From assembly GCA_015499985.1 (NCBI GenBank), contig JAAAUF010000006.1, positions 1 to 62,234 on the forward strand: a stretch of 62,234 bases of DNA, read 5' to 3'. Numbering within the stretch: the first letter of the stretch is position 1; the number at the start of each line of letters is the position of its first letter. The notes under the pieces are model-generated. The model saw nothing but the letters and a program-made list of their open reading frames with translations, did not search any database and was not told the DNA's origin. The DNA comes from Haplosporangium gracile. Taxonomy: Eukaryota > Mortierellomycota > Mortierellomycetes > Mortierellales > Mortierellaceae. Positions 20,690 to 34,083 of the stretch are shown here, one piece after another. The position numbers and the translations under genes are program-made.

Positions 20690-22009
20690 TTTTATATGTT
20701 TCGTTGTTGCTTGTTTGTTGCGGTTGTGGTGGTGGTTGCAGTGGTGGTGATTGCTAGTTGTCGGAAGAGGATGGGATATGTTGTGTTTTTTGGCGGGTAG
20801 ATTAGTCGATGAGGAATAAGCGAAGGTATATGAAGATGAGATCAAGTCAGATCTGGGATAGATCAGGTATGCTTCGTTCTATTCGCTACCCTTGTCTGAT
20901 CTAACGGTAACAGAAAGGGTGGAAGGAGTCAATGCAAGAGGAGCAAGGGTAGGGGTGAAAAACGAGGAAGGAAAGGAGTAAGAAAAAAGTGAAATGAAAG
21001 AAAATAGATGTGAGAAAATATGAGGGTGAGAAGTATGTGTGACAAACAAAACCACAAAGGTTTTATCCGGCATGGCTACCCCCCCTGTTTGTAGGGCTGG
21101 GTTTGGTTTTCGCTTTTTCCATTTTTTTTCTTTCTTTCTTTCTTTGTCTTCCGATCGCGAGGAAGGTGCAGTCTTTTAAAATCGCCTCCATCCCCCTTTG
21201 CTAGACGACTGCAAGGGAGGAATGACGATCAGCGAACAGAACAAGATCTGACTCGACAAACATGCACGATGAGTGAAATAAAAAAAAAATTAAGAATTTC
21301 CCACATGGTGGAAAAACAATTTGTCAGGAAGGGGGCTGAAGATCATGAATGAAAGTTGCAACTATGTATGGAAAAGATGGAAACAACTTTTCACTCATGC
21401 TGGGTCCGCCCCACAAATGCTTTTCTCCCTCACATCCGACCTTCTGCCCGGCCAAATTGTGTCTCGTTTCTTGCCCACGAGCGAACCATAATGACTCCTT
21501 TTGCTGACGAAGAATCATGCCGATCTTATTGCCCTGACATCTACTTTTAACTCTTCCTCTTCACTTTTGTTTCCTCAACTTCCATTTCAGTTCTGCTCTG
21601 TCGACTGATCTCTCCGATCCGATTCCTACATACCATCTTCCCAAGGCGTCTTTTTTTTCTACGCATGGCAATTTAAGGTCCCAATGCATGCAATGTGTCG
21701 ATATAATTAATTGTTTAAAGGATTTTTATTTTTTTGCATTCTAATGGTATCATAGGTTGGTTGTAAGCTTTTAAAGGAAACGCAGGGAAAGAAAAAAGAG
21801 ATACAAATACAAGAGAAGAAAAGAAGGGAAAAGGGCGGGTTACAGCAAATAATAAGTTACAAGATAGGGCATGAAAAGGTAAATAAGAAAAAAGATGCAG
21901 GCAAGGATATATGGATGAATGGAAACCATGCAAAAAAAAACGATGACAAAACGAAAAACGAGAAAAAAAAGCAATGAGGTAAAAGAACAGGCAGACAAGT
22001 AAGAAAGGC
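20690..22009. other. Intergenic, no gene seen
   Basis: Holds the upstream region of the PQ-loop gene (GA-rich + strand to about 21000) and the 3' flank of the Sel1 gene. Short ORFs such as 21356-21550 have no recognisable features. Confidence 0.5.
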
Positions 22010-24181
22010 TTATGCGGCAGGAGCACAATGTCCGACGGCGCCAAGGAACAATCCATTGTAGTTGCTGTCAAGACCGTTCTCGAGGCAGGCGCGGGCCAAG
22101 AGCCGCTGGAGACGTTCGTGCGACGTCCTGCATCCGTTGGCTGCCGCACGCTCAAACCAAATGGACGCCTCTTCCAATTGAACCTCACAACCCAAACCCT
22201 TTTCCTATTAGTGGCAGATCATATGAGGAGAAAGCAGTATAAGTATCAATGCTAGACCTGAAACGAATAAAAGCCAGGCTTGCACAAAGAAGAAAAGAAA
22301 AGTGAAACTTACGAGAGCATTGGCGAGGTGGTATTGTCCGGCGAGATGGCCCTGCTCGGCAGCAAGACGGAAATAGCGGACAGCAAGCTTGACATCCTGA
22401 GCAATGCCCTGACCGAGCTGAAGGCAGACACCGAGCTTGTCCTGGGCGCGGGCATGGTTCTGAGCCGCGGCGAGGGAGTAATACTTGACGGCCATCTCGT
22501 AGTTCTGGGCAACACCAATCTCGTTGGCATAGCAAAAGCCCAAGTTGCACTGCGCCCAAGGGTTATGCTGCGCAGCCGATTTCTCGTACCAAAAGACGGC
22601 CTTTTCCCGGTTCTTCTCGACTCCGAGGCCTTCCTCGTAGCAGAAACCCAGAGAGTTCTGGGCAAGGGCGTTGCCCTGGATGGCAGACCGGTAGAACCAC
22701 TTGACGGCCTCTTTGGGCTCCTTGGGTACACCGATACCGTTGCGGAAGCAGTAACCGAGCGACAACTGGGCGGGGGCGTGATTCTCCTCGGCCGAGAGGT
22801 AGTACCAGTAGACGGCCTCGTCGAGGTTCTGCTGAACACCGATGCCGTTCTGGTAGCAGTAACCCAAAGAGTGGAAGGCAAAGATGTTGCCGCGCTCGGC
22901 AGACTTCATATACCACTTGACGGCCTCGACGAGGTCCTTGGCGACACCGATACCGTTCTGGTAGCAGAAGCCGAGGTTGTGCTGGGCACGGGCGTGGCCC
23001 TGGAGGGCAGCCTTACGGTACCAGTAGGCACCCTTGGCGTTATCGCGGGGAAGTCCGATACCATTCTGGTTGCAGTATCCGAGGTTGCACTCTGCCCAGG
23101 GGTAACCCTGCTCTGCTGATTTGGTGTACCAGTCGGCGGCAAGCTCCAGGTTTTGTTCGATTCCGACGCCGTCCTCATAGCAGTAGCCGAGCGAGTTCTG
23201 AGCGAAAGCGTTACCGAGCTCGGCAGAGAGACGGTACCACTTGACAGCCTCCTCCGGATTGCGGTCAACGCCGAGTCCATCCTCGTAACAGTATCCAATG
23301 TTGTAAAGCGCCACCGAGTCTCCTTGCTCCGCCGCGATTCCGTACCAGTACATCGCCTTTTGCCTATCCCGCTCGACTCCGAACCCTTCGCCATAGCAGT
23401 AGCCCAAAATACCCTGTCCGCGAGCATTTCCTTGCTCAGCCGACTTCAAGTACCAGTGGAAGGCCTCTGTAGGGTTCTTCTCGACACCAACACCGTCATG
23501 GTAGCAGACTCCGAGGGCGTATTGGCAGCAGTCATGGTTATCAACCGAGGCAGCCTCCATGAGCCAGGTCAACGCAGCGGGACCCTGTTGGTTAATCTTT
23601 TGCTGCCAGTATTCGGACTCGATACGATCGATCTTGACCGAGGGACGACCGTACTTGCGCAAGAAGGCCAAACGGGAAAGAGCCAGGCCGTTGTTCTTCT
23701 CGGCAGCAAGGATATAGAGACGTTCGGCCTCGACAAAATCGGCTTGGATACCCAGTCCAAACTCGTAGCAGAAGGCGAGCGCCCCCTGCGCCTCGAGATG
23801 GCCCAGCTGAGTGGCCATGCGGTAGTATTCGACGGCTGCGGTCTCGTCCTTGGAATGGCCGTAGCGGCCAAAGAGCAACTGCTGACCGAGCTCAAAAAAC
23901 TGCTGAGCCCTGGCGGCCTCCTGAGGATCCTGCTCCTGCTGTTGTGCCGGTGCTGTGGTAGTGGTAGTTTGAATAGATTCTGTTGAGGAAGCGGTGGTAA
24001 GAATAGAGGCGGAGGAGGAAGGAGTCGAGTAGGAGCGGATAGAGGAAGCAGAGGAAGTGGATTCGGAGGTTGTTGTGACAGAAGAAGTGGCAGGGAGTCT
24101 ATATTTCTTGTTGAGCTTTGAGAAGACGCTGCGTCCTCGATGAAGGATATGGGAGGCAGACATGGTGAGAGGACCGGTCAT
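22010..24181 (-). CDS. Sel1-like repeat protein, 687 aa
   Basis: Model: exons 22313-24181 and 22010-22204 on the complement, with a 108-nt GT-AG intron in phase. The start MTGPLTMSASHILHRGRS (24181) is chosen because upstream in-frame codons are low-complexity leader; a second Met is six residues on. An acceptor-like TTTCACAG just upstream leaves a 5' exon possible. After a Ser/Thr-rich segment there are about 13 Sel1-type repeats of about 36 residues (LGYCYEDGVGIEQN and similar) forming a TPR-like solenoid. Sel1 proteins act as scaffolds, for example in ER-associated degradation (Hrd3), chitin synthase activation (Chs4/Skt5) and signalling. No signal peptide or C-terminal membrane anchor is visible, which argues against Hrd3. 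The C-terminus CAPAA is not a CaaX box. Confidence 0.9.
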
Positions 24182-27100
24182 AGATCGGTTGTAGGATTGA
24201 CGAGCGGTTGGCGACACTGTGAAAAGAGTTGTTGGTTTAGTGTGGGATGTGGTTTTTTTTTGAGTGGGGTGGAGGAAGGATAGAAAGAGGGTGTGAGTTA
24301 AGACGATTTCGGTTGAAAGGGAAGGGGCAATGGTGAAGTTTGCGTTGGATAGATAGAAGGAAGGAAGAGGGCCGATTGAAATGGGAGGATGGTAGGGTGA
24401 GCGTGAGTGAGTGTGTGTGTGGGAGAGAGAGAGTGAAGAAGAGGAAGAAGAGGAAGAAGGGAAAAAGTAGAAAAATAAAGAGGAAGAGGGAAGAGAAGGC
24501 GACGAAGGAAGCAAACGAAAAAAGGGGGGGAATAGCCAACAACTTATATGGGGAAGAAAGGGAGGGGGAAAGGAAGGGGGAAGGGAAGAGGGGGAAGAGA
24601 GGAGAGTGACCTACTGGGATGTCTATTCGACGGCAGTTTATTATTGGATGTGCATCGCATGGCATACTGAGCACAAGGGAAGAAAAAGGGAGTAGTAGAG
24701 GGATTGAATTGAATTAAATAGTAATAGAGAGGAGAGGGGGATGACTGACTGACTGGCTGGCTGTTGGATGACTTTTTTTTTGGTTGTTGACAGACTGAAC
24801 TAGACTGGCTTACAACCTTGCAGTGGATGTATGGCATATGGAAATAAAAAAAATAATATCGAAGAGCAGAGCAGCGATTGGTACCTTTTCCGATGCGGAC
24901 TGTTGTCAACCAACTTCAATATCGACAAGTAACATCCATCAACAACAAGAGCAAGCAGCATCTTACTCATAATAGCGTTTGATGTTGATGGCTCTGGCAC
25001 GGTCATTGGTCTCCTTCTTCCCAAGCAAATCAAACTAAAAAAAATCTCTTCGATCTACACCTTCGCACTCTCACTCCCCTCTTGAAAATGCCAGTTTTTC
25101 TATTTTTACTCGCCATTTCTTCATTCAATTCAAATGGGCCAAAGAGAAAAAATGAAAAGCTGGTTTCACACACCACACACTCCTTGCAGCAGCCTGTTTG
25201 GTTTTCTATCTTGAACGCTGAACAGTAACACTTTGCCTAGGTAGGGGAAAGAAGCAAGTCATTACTGAAAAATAACCATTATCACCTACAATAGTCTGAT
25301 CGTTGATGATAGTCCTGGCGACCGACCACCTGGGTTCCGCGGTATTCAATTGAACAATCAGTCAACAATATCATTGATCAATCAGGGATCAGGACTAGTT
25401 AGCTCATCATCCTCATACTCTCCCATCAATTAGAAGAACTGCTGTAGGATCGGTCGTTCATCAAAAAGAAAAAGAACAAAAAAAAGGTCCGCTCGGCCTT
25501 CTTTGTCTGCTCTGCTCCACTTTCGATCCTTCGCTGCTTTTTTGTTTGTTTGTTCGCGCAAACAAGCCCTTCGTTCTTTCTCTTCTTTCTTCGACCCTTG
25601 CTTATTGTTCTCTTTCTCTCATCCGCTAGTCGTAGGCGCTCATTCGCCTTTTTTACCTTGCCTTTTGTCCTCCCATTGGCACCTCCTTCGTTCGTCCTGC
25701 ATTGCATTAACAACTGAGCCCTATGTTTCTCTTACTTCAACATCAAGAGAGCCAGAGAGCCAGAGAGCCAGCCACATCATCGACCCCCATTCATCCATTC
25801 ATATCCACTCGCTTCTGCCTTTATTTTACTGGAGACTAAAAAACAATTGCACCCAGTACAGAATGAGAACCAATGGGCTTGCCCTTGCGGCTCGTAACCT
25901 TTTTTGTTTTTTTCTGAGCCAAAAGAGCCGCGGGTACTGCGGTGGTCCTCCTTTACGAACCTCTTTTTACTTACTAACTCGCTCTCTAATGTATTCTTCC
26001 TTCCCCTCCTGCCATTAGCGGCAGCCCAGACTAAATGAACCCCCCCAGTATCCCCGATCCCATCGTCATCTTCACTAAGCCTAGTACCTTCTTAGCTACC
26101 TTTACCTTTACCTTATCCTATCCCTTCCTTCTTTTCACCTACCCTATTCTATCGTATCGACATACAGCTCCTCCCCTTTCGCCATTTTCCGCCAACCCTT
26201 GTTCCCTCCTCTCTCTCGTTCTTTCATGATTGATATTCGCCAATAGGGAACACCAGATCGTTTTAAAACATGAACTACCCCCTTGTTGTTGTTTTTCTTC
26301 CTTGACCCCTCCCCCTTCCTTTTCTCCCTTTTCATATTTTTTTTCTTCCATACCCCTCACTTTTGTTTTATTCCTCACCCCCTTTTACTATGACCATTGA
26401 AAGAAAGAGGGAAGCGGAAAAGTTTTTCCTGGTCTTCGGTTTCCTTTATTCGCGCGCGTTGTCATTGCTCATTCAGGCATGGCGCGAAATGGAGTTCATG
26501 AGCGTGAATCGCACTTCGCGTCTAGTTGATCTTGAAAGCAACGAAGGAACCAATTGAAACGCTTGAGCTCGCATCTTTTTTATTTCTTCACGGAGAACTC
26601 ATACATCAAAAAAGAGGTCAATGTCATGCTTGTTGTTATTGTTCAAGTAATAAGCAACAACATGATCACCATGTCTACGACACACCTCCAAGAGCATAGG
26701 ATCACCTACCCCATCAATCAAGGCGATTGATTTTTTCGCGCAAATAAAAAATACATCCACAATACAAAGCAAACCTCCGCCATTTCAGCCTTTCTTACTC
26801 TTATACCATCTCGTTTCTGTCTTTTGTGTGCATTTATGTCCTCTTTCCTTTTCTTACTGCGATGACATAAATACATGCAAACTTTCAAGGGATAAAACAA
26901 ACAAGCAAGATGGTCCTGATTGTTTGTATGTTGTTACTGTTGTTGTCGTTGTCGATTTCTTTTTACAATGCAGAAAATAAATGTGTGTGTGTGTGTGTGT
27001 GTGTGTGGGTATTGTTCAATAACTATCTTTTACAACATTGGCATTCCAGTCCATCCTAATTAGCCCACTCTCTTTTCTCTTTTTTCCACTCTTCCCGCAG

Positions 27101-30100
27101 CGTCTTGGTCCTCCTTCTCTCTTGGCTTTCTGATGTTGTTGTTCACTTGGTCAATCTTTTACCGCTGTCCGTTGCTTCTTTCTGCTCTCGCTTTTCTTCG
27201 TTCTGTCATCATCATTCTCGTTTCCCGATCAACCCAGGGACGATAACAAAAACCGCAACGGACTTTTACGTCCTCGTCTAACAGAAAACACATCTCTATC
27301 TAAAGTGCAGAGGACGAAAAATCATAACATCACGACATGATAGAACGAACGACCGACAGGACATCCCTCTACCCTCTTCACCCCTCTCCTTCGCCCTCTT
27401 CAATCGTCCGATGAGAGGTGCTCTCAATTACGATCCACTCAACCTGCGTTAAAAAAAAAAGGTACATCGCAATAACTTTTTAGTACCAACAAAACTTAGT
27501 TTTTTTGGCTGACCTTCTTCCTTCCTTTTTACTCATCCCCGCTGAACCAATCCCCATCGATGGTTTACTCAATTTCATTCGCACAGACCCCGCCTCCTCC
27601 CCTTTCACATTCACACCTCTCTGTAGCCCTTCTACAAGCCCGCCCGCCTTTGTGAAGGGACACTCGCTCCACTGTTCGCACTTGCGACTCTAACCCACCA
27701 CCATGGCCTCTCTCAAACAACAACCAAACAACTACGATCGCAAAAAAAAAAAGATCGAATCGTACAAAAGGCCAATCCAACAAGACCAAAAACTAATATC
27801 AGATAGGGGGGATAGGATGTGCGGGTGACTCTTTTATTTTTTTTCTTTGCTGCCCTTCTTCTCGTGTTCATCAACTCGCACAGTTGTTGGTTTTGACCTA
27901 GCGTCAATTCCTTGTCTATCGTTTCTTGAAAGCCTCATCTACGCATCTGAGACCTGTCTATTTTTTATTATTTTTTTTTTAGTCTATAACTCCTCGCTTT
28001 GTGCCAGGATTGGGAAGATGTGCCTCATCAGCCCTCAATACGCTCACTTCCTCCATCTCTTCACCCCGCTCATGCATCTCACACGACTGACAATCCCTTT
28101 ATGTTCTCATGTTTATTAGCTACTCCTTTTTACCCTCCTATGTCGTTTGCCAATGCTTCCCATGACCTTTTCTTACATGATCCGTAATAGACAAATAGAC
28201 AGGTGCTCAAAAAAAATCCTCGCCGGGTATGCGTAATAGCGCAGCCAAGAAGAAGAAGAAGCAAGAGAGGACAATCGCCAATGTGACAAATAAAGAGAAG
28301 GTTGATAAGACCGAGCAGAGCTATAAAAAAAAATCATTGCCATCCGCCCGTCCATCTCAATAAAGGAAACCTTTTGAACTATCAACCATCATCATCCTTT
28401 GTCTTTTCTCTTTCTTCCGAAAGTAAAAAAAAAAAAACCACCCTCGATGGCGAAAGAGAGTGAAAAGGAGTTTTTTTTCCCTTCCTTTGCCATTTTACTT
28501 TCACCCTGGCTGAACACATTTATCCTCTCCCCTTTTTTCCTCCTCCTACTAGAGTTTACCAATGGGTCTCGAAAGTAAAAGATATTGAGATGTGATAGAC
28601 GGATAGACAGGGTGAGCCTTCGCGATGAGGGGAAGGAAGGATGTGAGCGAAATACTGCGATGGGCTGGAGATATAATTACCTCATTCAGCCCTCCTCCTT
28701 CCTCCGAGCCTCGTGGCAAATCGATGTCTCTCTTCCTTTATTTGTTTTATTTTTTTTTTGCCGGAAGGAGAATCCATCCCACCCACATCGGATGCACCAT
28801 GATGTTACACAGAGTTAAGACCAAAGCCCTTTTGTCCTGCTCCGTTTTCTCTTCCCTTCTTTTGACCCTTTGCCTTGACGGAGGATGGAGAAACCAAGAC
28901 AAAAGTTAAGGAAAGAAAAAAAAAGGGGTACAGTTTGGATGGTTGAGCAAGATATTTTTAAGTCACCGTTTTCCGTCCGTCTTAACGTGCCGACGAACAG
29001 ACAAATCCAAATGTGTATTTTTTTAGTCTGTGTTGGTCTTTGGTAATTTGGGTACCTGAATGTTAATACTGCATGACGGAGACTTCTTGTCCACAACCGT
29101 TTGCAATATCGGGATGTGAACAAAAAGAAAAAAACAAGCTTCATGCCATGCCTCTCTGTCCATAATTGGCATGCATGCATTTGGATGGGAAAAGAGAAGA
29201 GAAAAATGACACACACAGTGGAATCAAAACCATGTGCCTGACCGCCCTCTTGCCTCTGAAGTTCCGTCCAAAAGGGCCACGCGGTATTCATTATTTAACA
29301 AAGGGACGAACACAAACAAAACAAACAAACAACACAGAAAAAAAAAAAGACGAGTGTAATGTTTGTGTCCAAAAGTATCGCATGTGTCATAGCCGAGAGA
29401 CAGTGTTTAATTGAGCGTCCGCACTTTTTCTCCCCGTCCCTTTCTCTTTTTCCATCCCCTGTACCATCATTTTTGCATCCCGTTTTTTACTGCATGGATG
29501 CAAACAAGAGCGAGGTGTAAATGGCGAGAGAGGCGATCAATGATGTGAGTAGGTCTAAAGCACAAAACCATCAGCATCACGTTGTAGTGTCCTACAAATC
29601 GCTGATCTATTTTTGTTTTGCGCGTTTCGCTTTTCCCTTTCTACCGTTGGTACGTGAGGAATCGCATTTGTTTCTGATCTGTGCCAGAAAAACATAGCGA
29701 GATGAAAAGGGAAAAATAGCCTGATCATATGAACTCTGGGCTAGGCCTGGTTGCGGCCTTTAATAATCACGGTCAAATCACCAGTATCTTGAAACAACTG
29801 AAAGCTAACGTGCGAATGGCCTGATCCTCCCTTAGTTTTTCTTTTTATTTCACGGAGACGTCAGCTGCTTTAATGGTGAAGACTTGGGTTTGCGACCGCC
29901 TCGCTGGCACCGCTGCAGGAACTTGTATACACCTACCCCTTGCCCGAGTTGCCTTTAGTCTAGAGATCCCTTTAAGCGCGTGTATGCTACACGTCGTCTG
30001 GCAGCGATACGTTCAACATATGACACCTCCTCTTCTCCTCCGCCTTATTTTGTTGCACGTAAATGGTTGTTCATAAATTAGTTAGTTGCTTTGAGCCGCA

Positions 30101-30468
30101 AGATCTTCCCTGCAAACACATTGCGCTTCTTGCAATGGTACGTACGACACATGACACCCCCTCCTCCTCCTCATAATTCATATGTGCTGGTTGATTTTGT
30201 TTTAACGAATCAAAAAAAAAAGAAAAAAGAAAAGACAACAACAACAACGGTCGTTTTCGCGTTTGTGATTGATCTGTGTCTGTCATTTTTGTCTCCAAAA
30301 AGATATCCTCTCTTTGTTTTTTTCTTTTTAGTCGTTTTCGTCTCGTTTCATTGCGCAAGTGGAAAACAAACGCGCAATTAATGTATTACTTTTTGGATAA
30401 ATAATGACAAGATAAAAAAAAAAGTGGAAAAAAGAGCAAAGTAAAACAGCAGAACGAAAGATGAAGGT
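24182..30468. other. 6.3-kb region without recognisable genes
   Basis: The first 450 nt are GA-rich on the + strand (leader of the Sel1 gene). The rest is mostly pyrimidine-rich low-complexity sequence with a GT microsatellite at 26983-27007. The longest ORFs (for example 25503-26018 +) read through CT-rich sequence and look non-coding. A 55-codon ORF at 26391-26558 (+, MTIERKREAEKFF) is the least implausible but has no other support. I saw no tRNA-like sequence. Confidence 0.5.
26983..27007. repeat. (TG)n microsatellite
   Basis: About twelve TG dinucleotides within the gene-poor region. Confidence 0.9.
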
Positions 30469-32837
30469 TTACACCTCCTCATGGACTTGCTGGTGCGAAA
30501 CAGTGGGCAAAATCTTTGATCTAAAGTACGACTCATACCCCGCCAACAATATCAAGATGGTAGTCGTCGTCAACGCAGTCGCCCACAGTGGGCAGAAAAT
30601 TCCAATCGGCGTCGCACAAAGAAATGCCACAATGGTGACCCAATGCGCCCACGAAACTCTAGAACAGAACGCACGGCGGAACAATGCGTGACCCAACACA
30701 AACAAAGCGGGGCCACCAATCATGACTGCAACCTTGATCATCCCGGACCCGTGCTCGTTCTCATGATGTGGGATCTGGTGGGGTTCTTCCATACTGATTC
30801 TGTCCGCGACTGCGCACCAGATGACTCCGATGACCATGAGTGCGTGGATGTAGGTGTAGGCGATACGGCCCATCTTGCCGGGGTCGTTGGATTGCTCAAT
30901 ATAATTGATAGCTTCTGTCGATGCGGTGTGGAAGTAGATCCACCACATGGCCCCGGCTCCTAAGAACGAGACAATAAACATCCCGACGACTGCTGGATCG
31001 TGGATGTGTTCTCTGAATGCCTCTCCTGTCACAACGATCGACTCTCCCAACGCAATGATAATGAAGAGCGAGCAACGTTCTAGGTAGTCAAGAGTCAAAG
31101 AGAGGAGAAAAAAAAATGAGTACGTAAATAAAGGTACCGTGTCACATGCATGCACAATTTCTTCCCTCACCCTCGTTTGCTCACACATATCTTGAAAAAA
31201 AAAACTTACCAGCAAGGTGTCCTCCATGGATCTCCCAGTCGGTGGTCAAAGAGCGCCCAAGTCCAGGGGTATAGAATCCTGTAGCTGCAGACATGTACTC
31301 AAACACAATCGCGACCGTCCAGAGCACATTCCTGGTAGTTCCTCCAATCGCGCCTCCGACCAGCCAAAGGATTCCCGAGACGACAAACCAGAATGTCAAT
31401 CGAAAAAAGTTCCTTTGCAGCTTGTGCCCATGTAACGCGACCACGGCGGTGAGATTGCGTCCAACCTGAATCAAGACATACATTCCTGCGAACAAGAGAC
31501 TCTGGTCACCAAAGGCCCCGTGGATGGCTGCCGACATGATCAGATTGATCAACATCAAGGACAAAAGGAGAAGACGGACGAGATACGAGTCTGGGTTGAA
31601 CCTGTTTTGTGATTACGGGAGAAGATGGCGTTAGTGATCATGGTTATCCGGCAATTCATTCTCGCAAGCCATGGTTTGTGTTATTCTCCCGTGTCAAGTT
31701 AATGAATCCTCGGTACATTACCAATTGAAGACCCAAGCGCTGAAGACCCAGGCCCACTATGTACCGGACAAAGCAAAAAAAAAAACAACCATAAGTCAGT
31801 CCCCTCGATCGTGCATAAGAACGAGAAAAAAAAAAAAGAGACAGAAAAATTAAGGTTAGCAAACAGCACAAGTAACCATGCATCTATCTCACTTGTCCCC
31901 CTTTATCGCCGTCCAAAAAAAATAATAAACAAAAAAAAAAAAAAACTTATGTAGGCAAGGGAGTGAAGGGGCGCAATCGAACAGCAAGAAAAGTAAGTTC
32001 CAAAAGATGAAAGGCAGAAGGGGAGAGCATAATAAAGAAAAAAAAATTACCCAAACAGCGAGGGTGATGAGCAATGACTGGAGGATAACTTGCCAGGTGA
32101 GGTGCTCGACCATTGCCTCAGAGATCGAGCTGACTGTTAGGAATGAACAGTGAAGCAAGAAAAAAAAAGTGTCAGTCGTACGTAAATAAGTAAATATTAT
32201 GAATGTGCGCTTTTTGTGGCCATGTACTCTCTCCAATTGGGTTATTCATGTTTCACTTTGGCCAACCCGTTGGACCCTGTCGCCTCATTTCGTGTACCAT
32301 CTCCCCAGCCTCCTCTTCCACCATCCACACAGCAAAAACTGCGGATGCAAGTATAAATGCAATGCAAGAAAGAAAACAGGTGCGCAAAGCCAATAAAGAA
32401 AATAAAAGAGTGCATAAAAAGAAAGAGACAAGTAACAGCGTACTTGCGTAAACAAAGACGAGATCAAAGAACAGCTCGACGTTGGTGACCTTGCTGTTCC
32501 CATGGTGCCGCATGATCTTGCCGTGGCACCTCAACCGATTTCCAAACGTCTGGTCATACGAGGGAGGGTTGGAAAGCGTGTTGGTATGGTCGAGTCCCAA
32601 ACCATCGACATTGTCATTGTTGCGGTTGGTGAGGACGTTTTGGGAGCCTTTTAATGCAAAGCGATGGTCGTTGTCGGCTGCTTCGGCACATTCGATAGCC
32701 TGATCGTCCTCTTCGACGGCTTCTTCGTTCAGCATGTCGTCAATAGCATTGGGATGATGCTGATGTTGCTGTTGGGATGGGAGGGCCTGGATAGGGTCAG
32801 CGGTTCCCGCGTTGTCAGAAGTTGGTGCAGAGTTCAT
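30469..32837 (-). CDS. LtrA-family (low temperature requirement A) membrane protein, 504 aa
   Basis: Model on the complement: exons 32444-32837, 32051-32133, 31722-31756, 31210-31601 and 30469-31079, all phase-consistent. The N-terminal 105 residues are polar and acidic. The LtrA signature follows: VELFFDLVFVYAI, then EHLTWQVILQSLLITLAVWWAWV across the exon 2/3 junction, NWFNPD at the exon 3/4 junction, and ERCSLFIIIALGESIVVTGE opening exon 5. Many hydrophobic helices are visible through the C-terminus. Exon 3 is only 35 nt but is needed to restore the conserved WAWV and NWFNPD motifs. LtrA proteins occur in bacteria and fungi; the name comes from a Listeria locus and the biochemical role is not established. 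Family call is strong, function unknown. Confidence 0.88.
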
Positions 32838-34083
32838 CCTGTCTTTCTTGTACAGGGATCAAAGGTACGAGTACGGGTACGTGCAAGTGTGAGTGATGAG
32901 GGTGTAACCAAGGAGAGAGAAAGAGGGAGAGGGAGAATGAGAGTGATTTTGGCGCTTAAAGCGAGACGAGAGAGATGGTAAGGAAGAAAGGAAGAAAGGA
33001 AGAAAGGAAGAAAGGAAGAAAGGAAGAAAGGAAGAGGGACAGGAGAGGGAGAAGAGCGAGAGGCGGAGAAAGAAGAAGGGCAAGGAGAATGTGAGTAAGA
33101 ATAAGAATTGTATCCTTTTTAAAGTGAGATACACTTTTTGTGGGACGAAGAGGACAGACAAGCCCAAAAATGGGACAGTAATCATTTTGTCAGTCACCGA
33201 AATCGCAAAAAAGAAAAAGCGACAGCCTTTGTCAGCCACAAAATGGAAAGGTTAAAAAAGCAAAGGAGAGAAAAGAAGTGCGCCACCAATGCGATTCGCA
33301 ACTCCTTGTCAGCAAATCAACCGCAAACACGGTCATTCTAAGCAGACAATTAGCCACTGGCATGATGAGAAGGTTCTAGGTTGGCATATTAGGTAAGTAC
33401 CTGGATATGACAACAGACCCGCAGAGGCAACTGTTTCCCATGTCCTGTGGTTCCAATGTCGTCTCCACTTGTTGTTTCTCATGCTTGAAAAAACAGTTGT
33501 TGCCTGAGCTATCAGACAGGCATTAATTATTTTTGAAAGGTTCCTACAGTGTGTTAGGCACCCTTAGTCCGTATCCCTGAGCTATCCTTCTCGGTTTCGT
33601 TGACTTTCTGCTGATGATGCCAAGGCTGGCCAGGGATGAGTCGTCGTTCGAAATAAGATTAGGCATCAGGTACCGCAAAGGGGGAGTGGGTGAGAAAGAG
33701 GGGGAGAATCGATAAGTTCTGGCAAGGCAGTGCTCAAAAGCATATTTCTTCATTCAAATAGGCGGTAAATTGCGATACTGAGTGGCGACATGGGCAAGCA
33801 CGTTCAGCGAGTGTGGTGGCCGCCGGCTGCCAAGCGAAGACATGGATGGGTCATGTCGAAACAGCCACAATTTCATTGATAATAGGCATTGGAAGCATTG
33901 TTGACTTTATTCTGGTGATGTAAAAAAGGGCGATAGAAACTATGTAACAAAATGGGTAAACATGAATGCCCTTCAGGTCAGAGTGAACGATAGGAGATAA
34001 AGACGTAGAAAATGGTGGAAAATATACAACAAAAAAGGATAGACGCGAGAACGACGAAGAATAAGAACAAAAACACAGTGTTT
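32838..34083. other. Intergenic, no gene seen
   Basis: Upstream region of the LtrA gene, including an 8-nt GA-rich repeat, then AT-rich sequence. No recognisable ORF. Confidence 0.5.
32980..33035. repeat. (AAGGAAGA)n tandem repeat
   Basis: About seven 8-nt purine units about 150 nt upstream of the LtrA start codon. Confidence 0.9.

Noticed and set aside
22280..23986. Two 277-279-codon + strand ORFs opposite the Sel1 gene
   Set aside because: Antisense shadows of the repeated Sel1 codons; their repeat period equals that of the real protein.
25503..26018. 171-codon + strand ORF in the gene-poor region
   Set aside because: Pyrimidine-rich, Ser/Phe/Leu-biased translation with no domain, start context or splice support.
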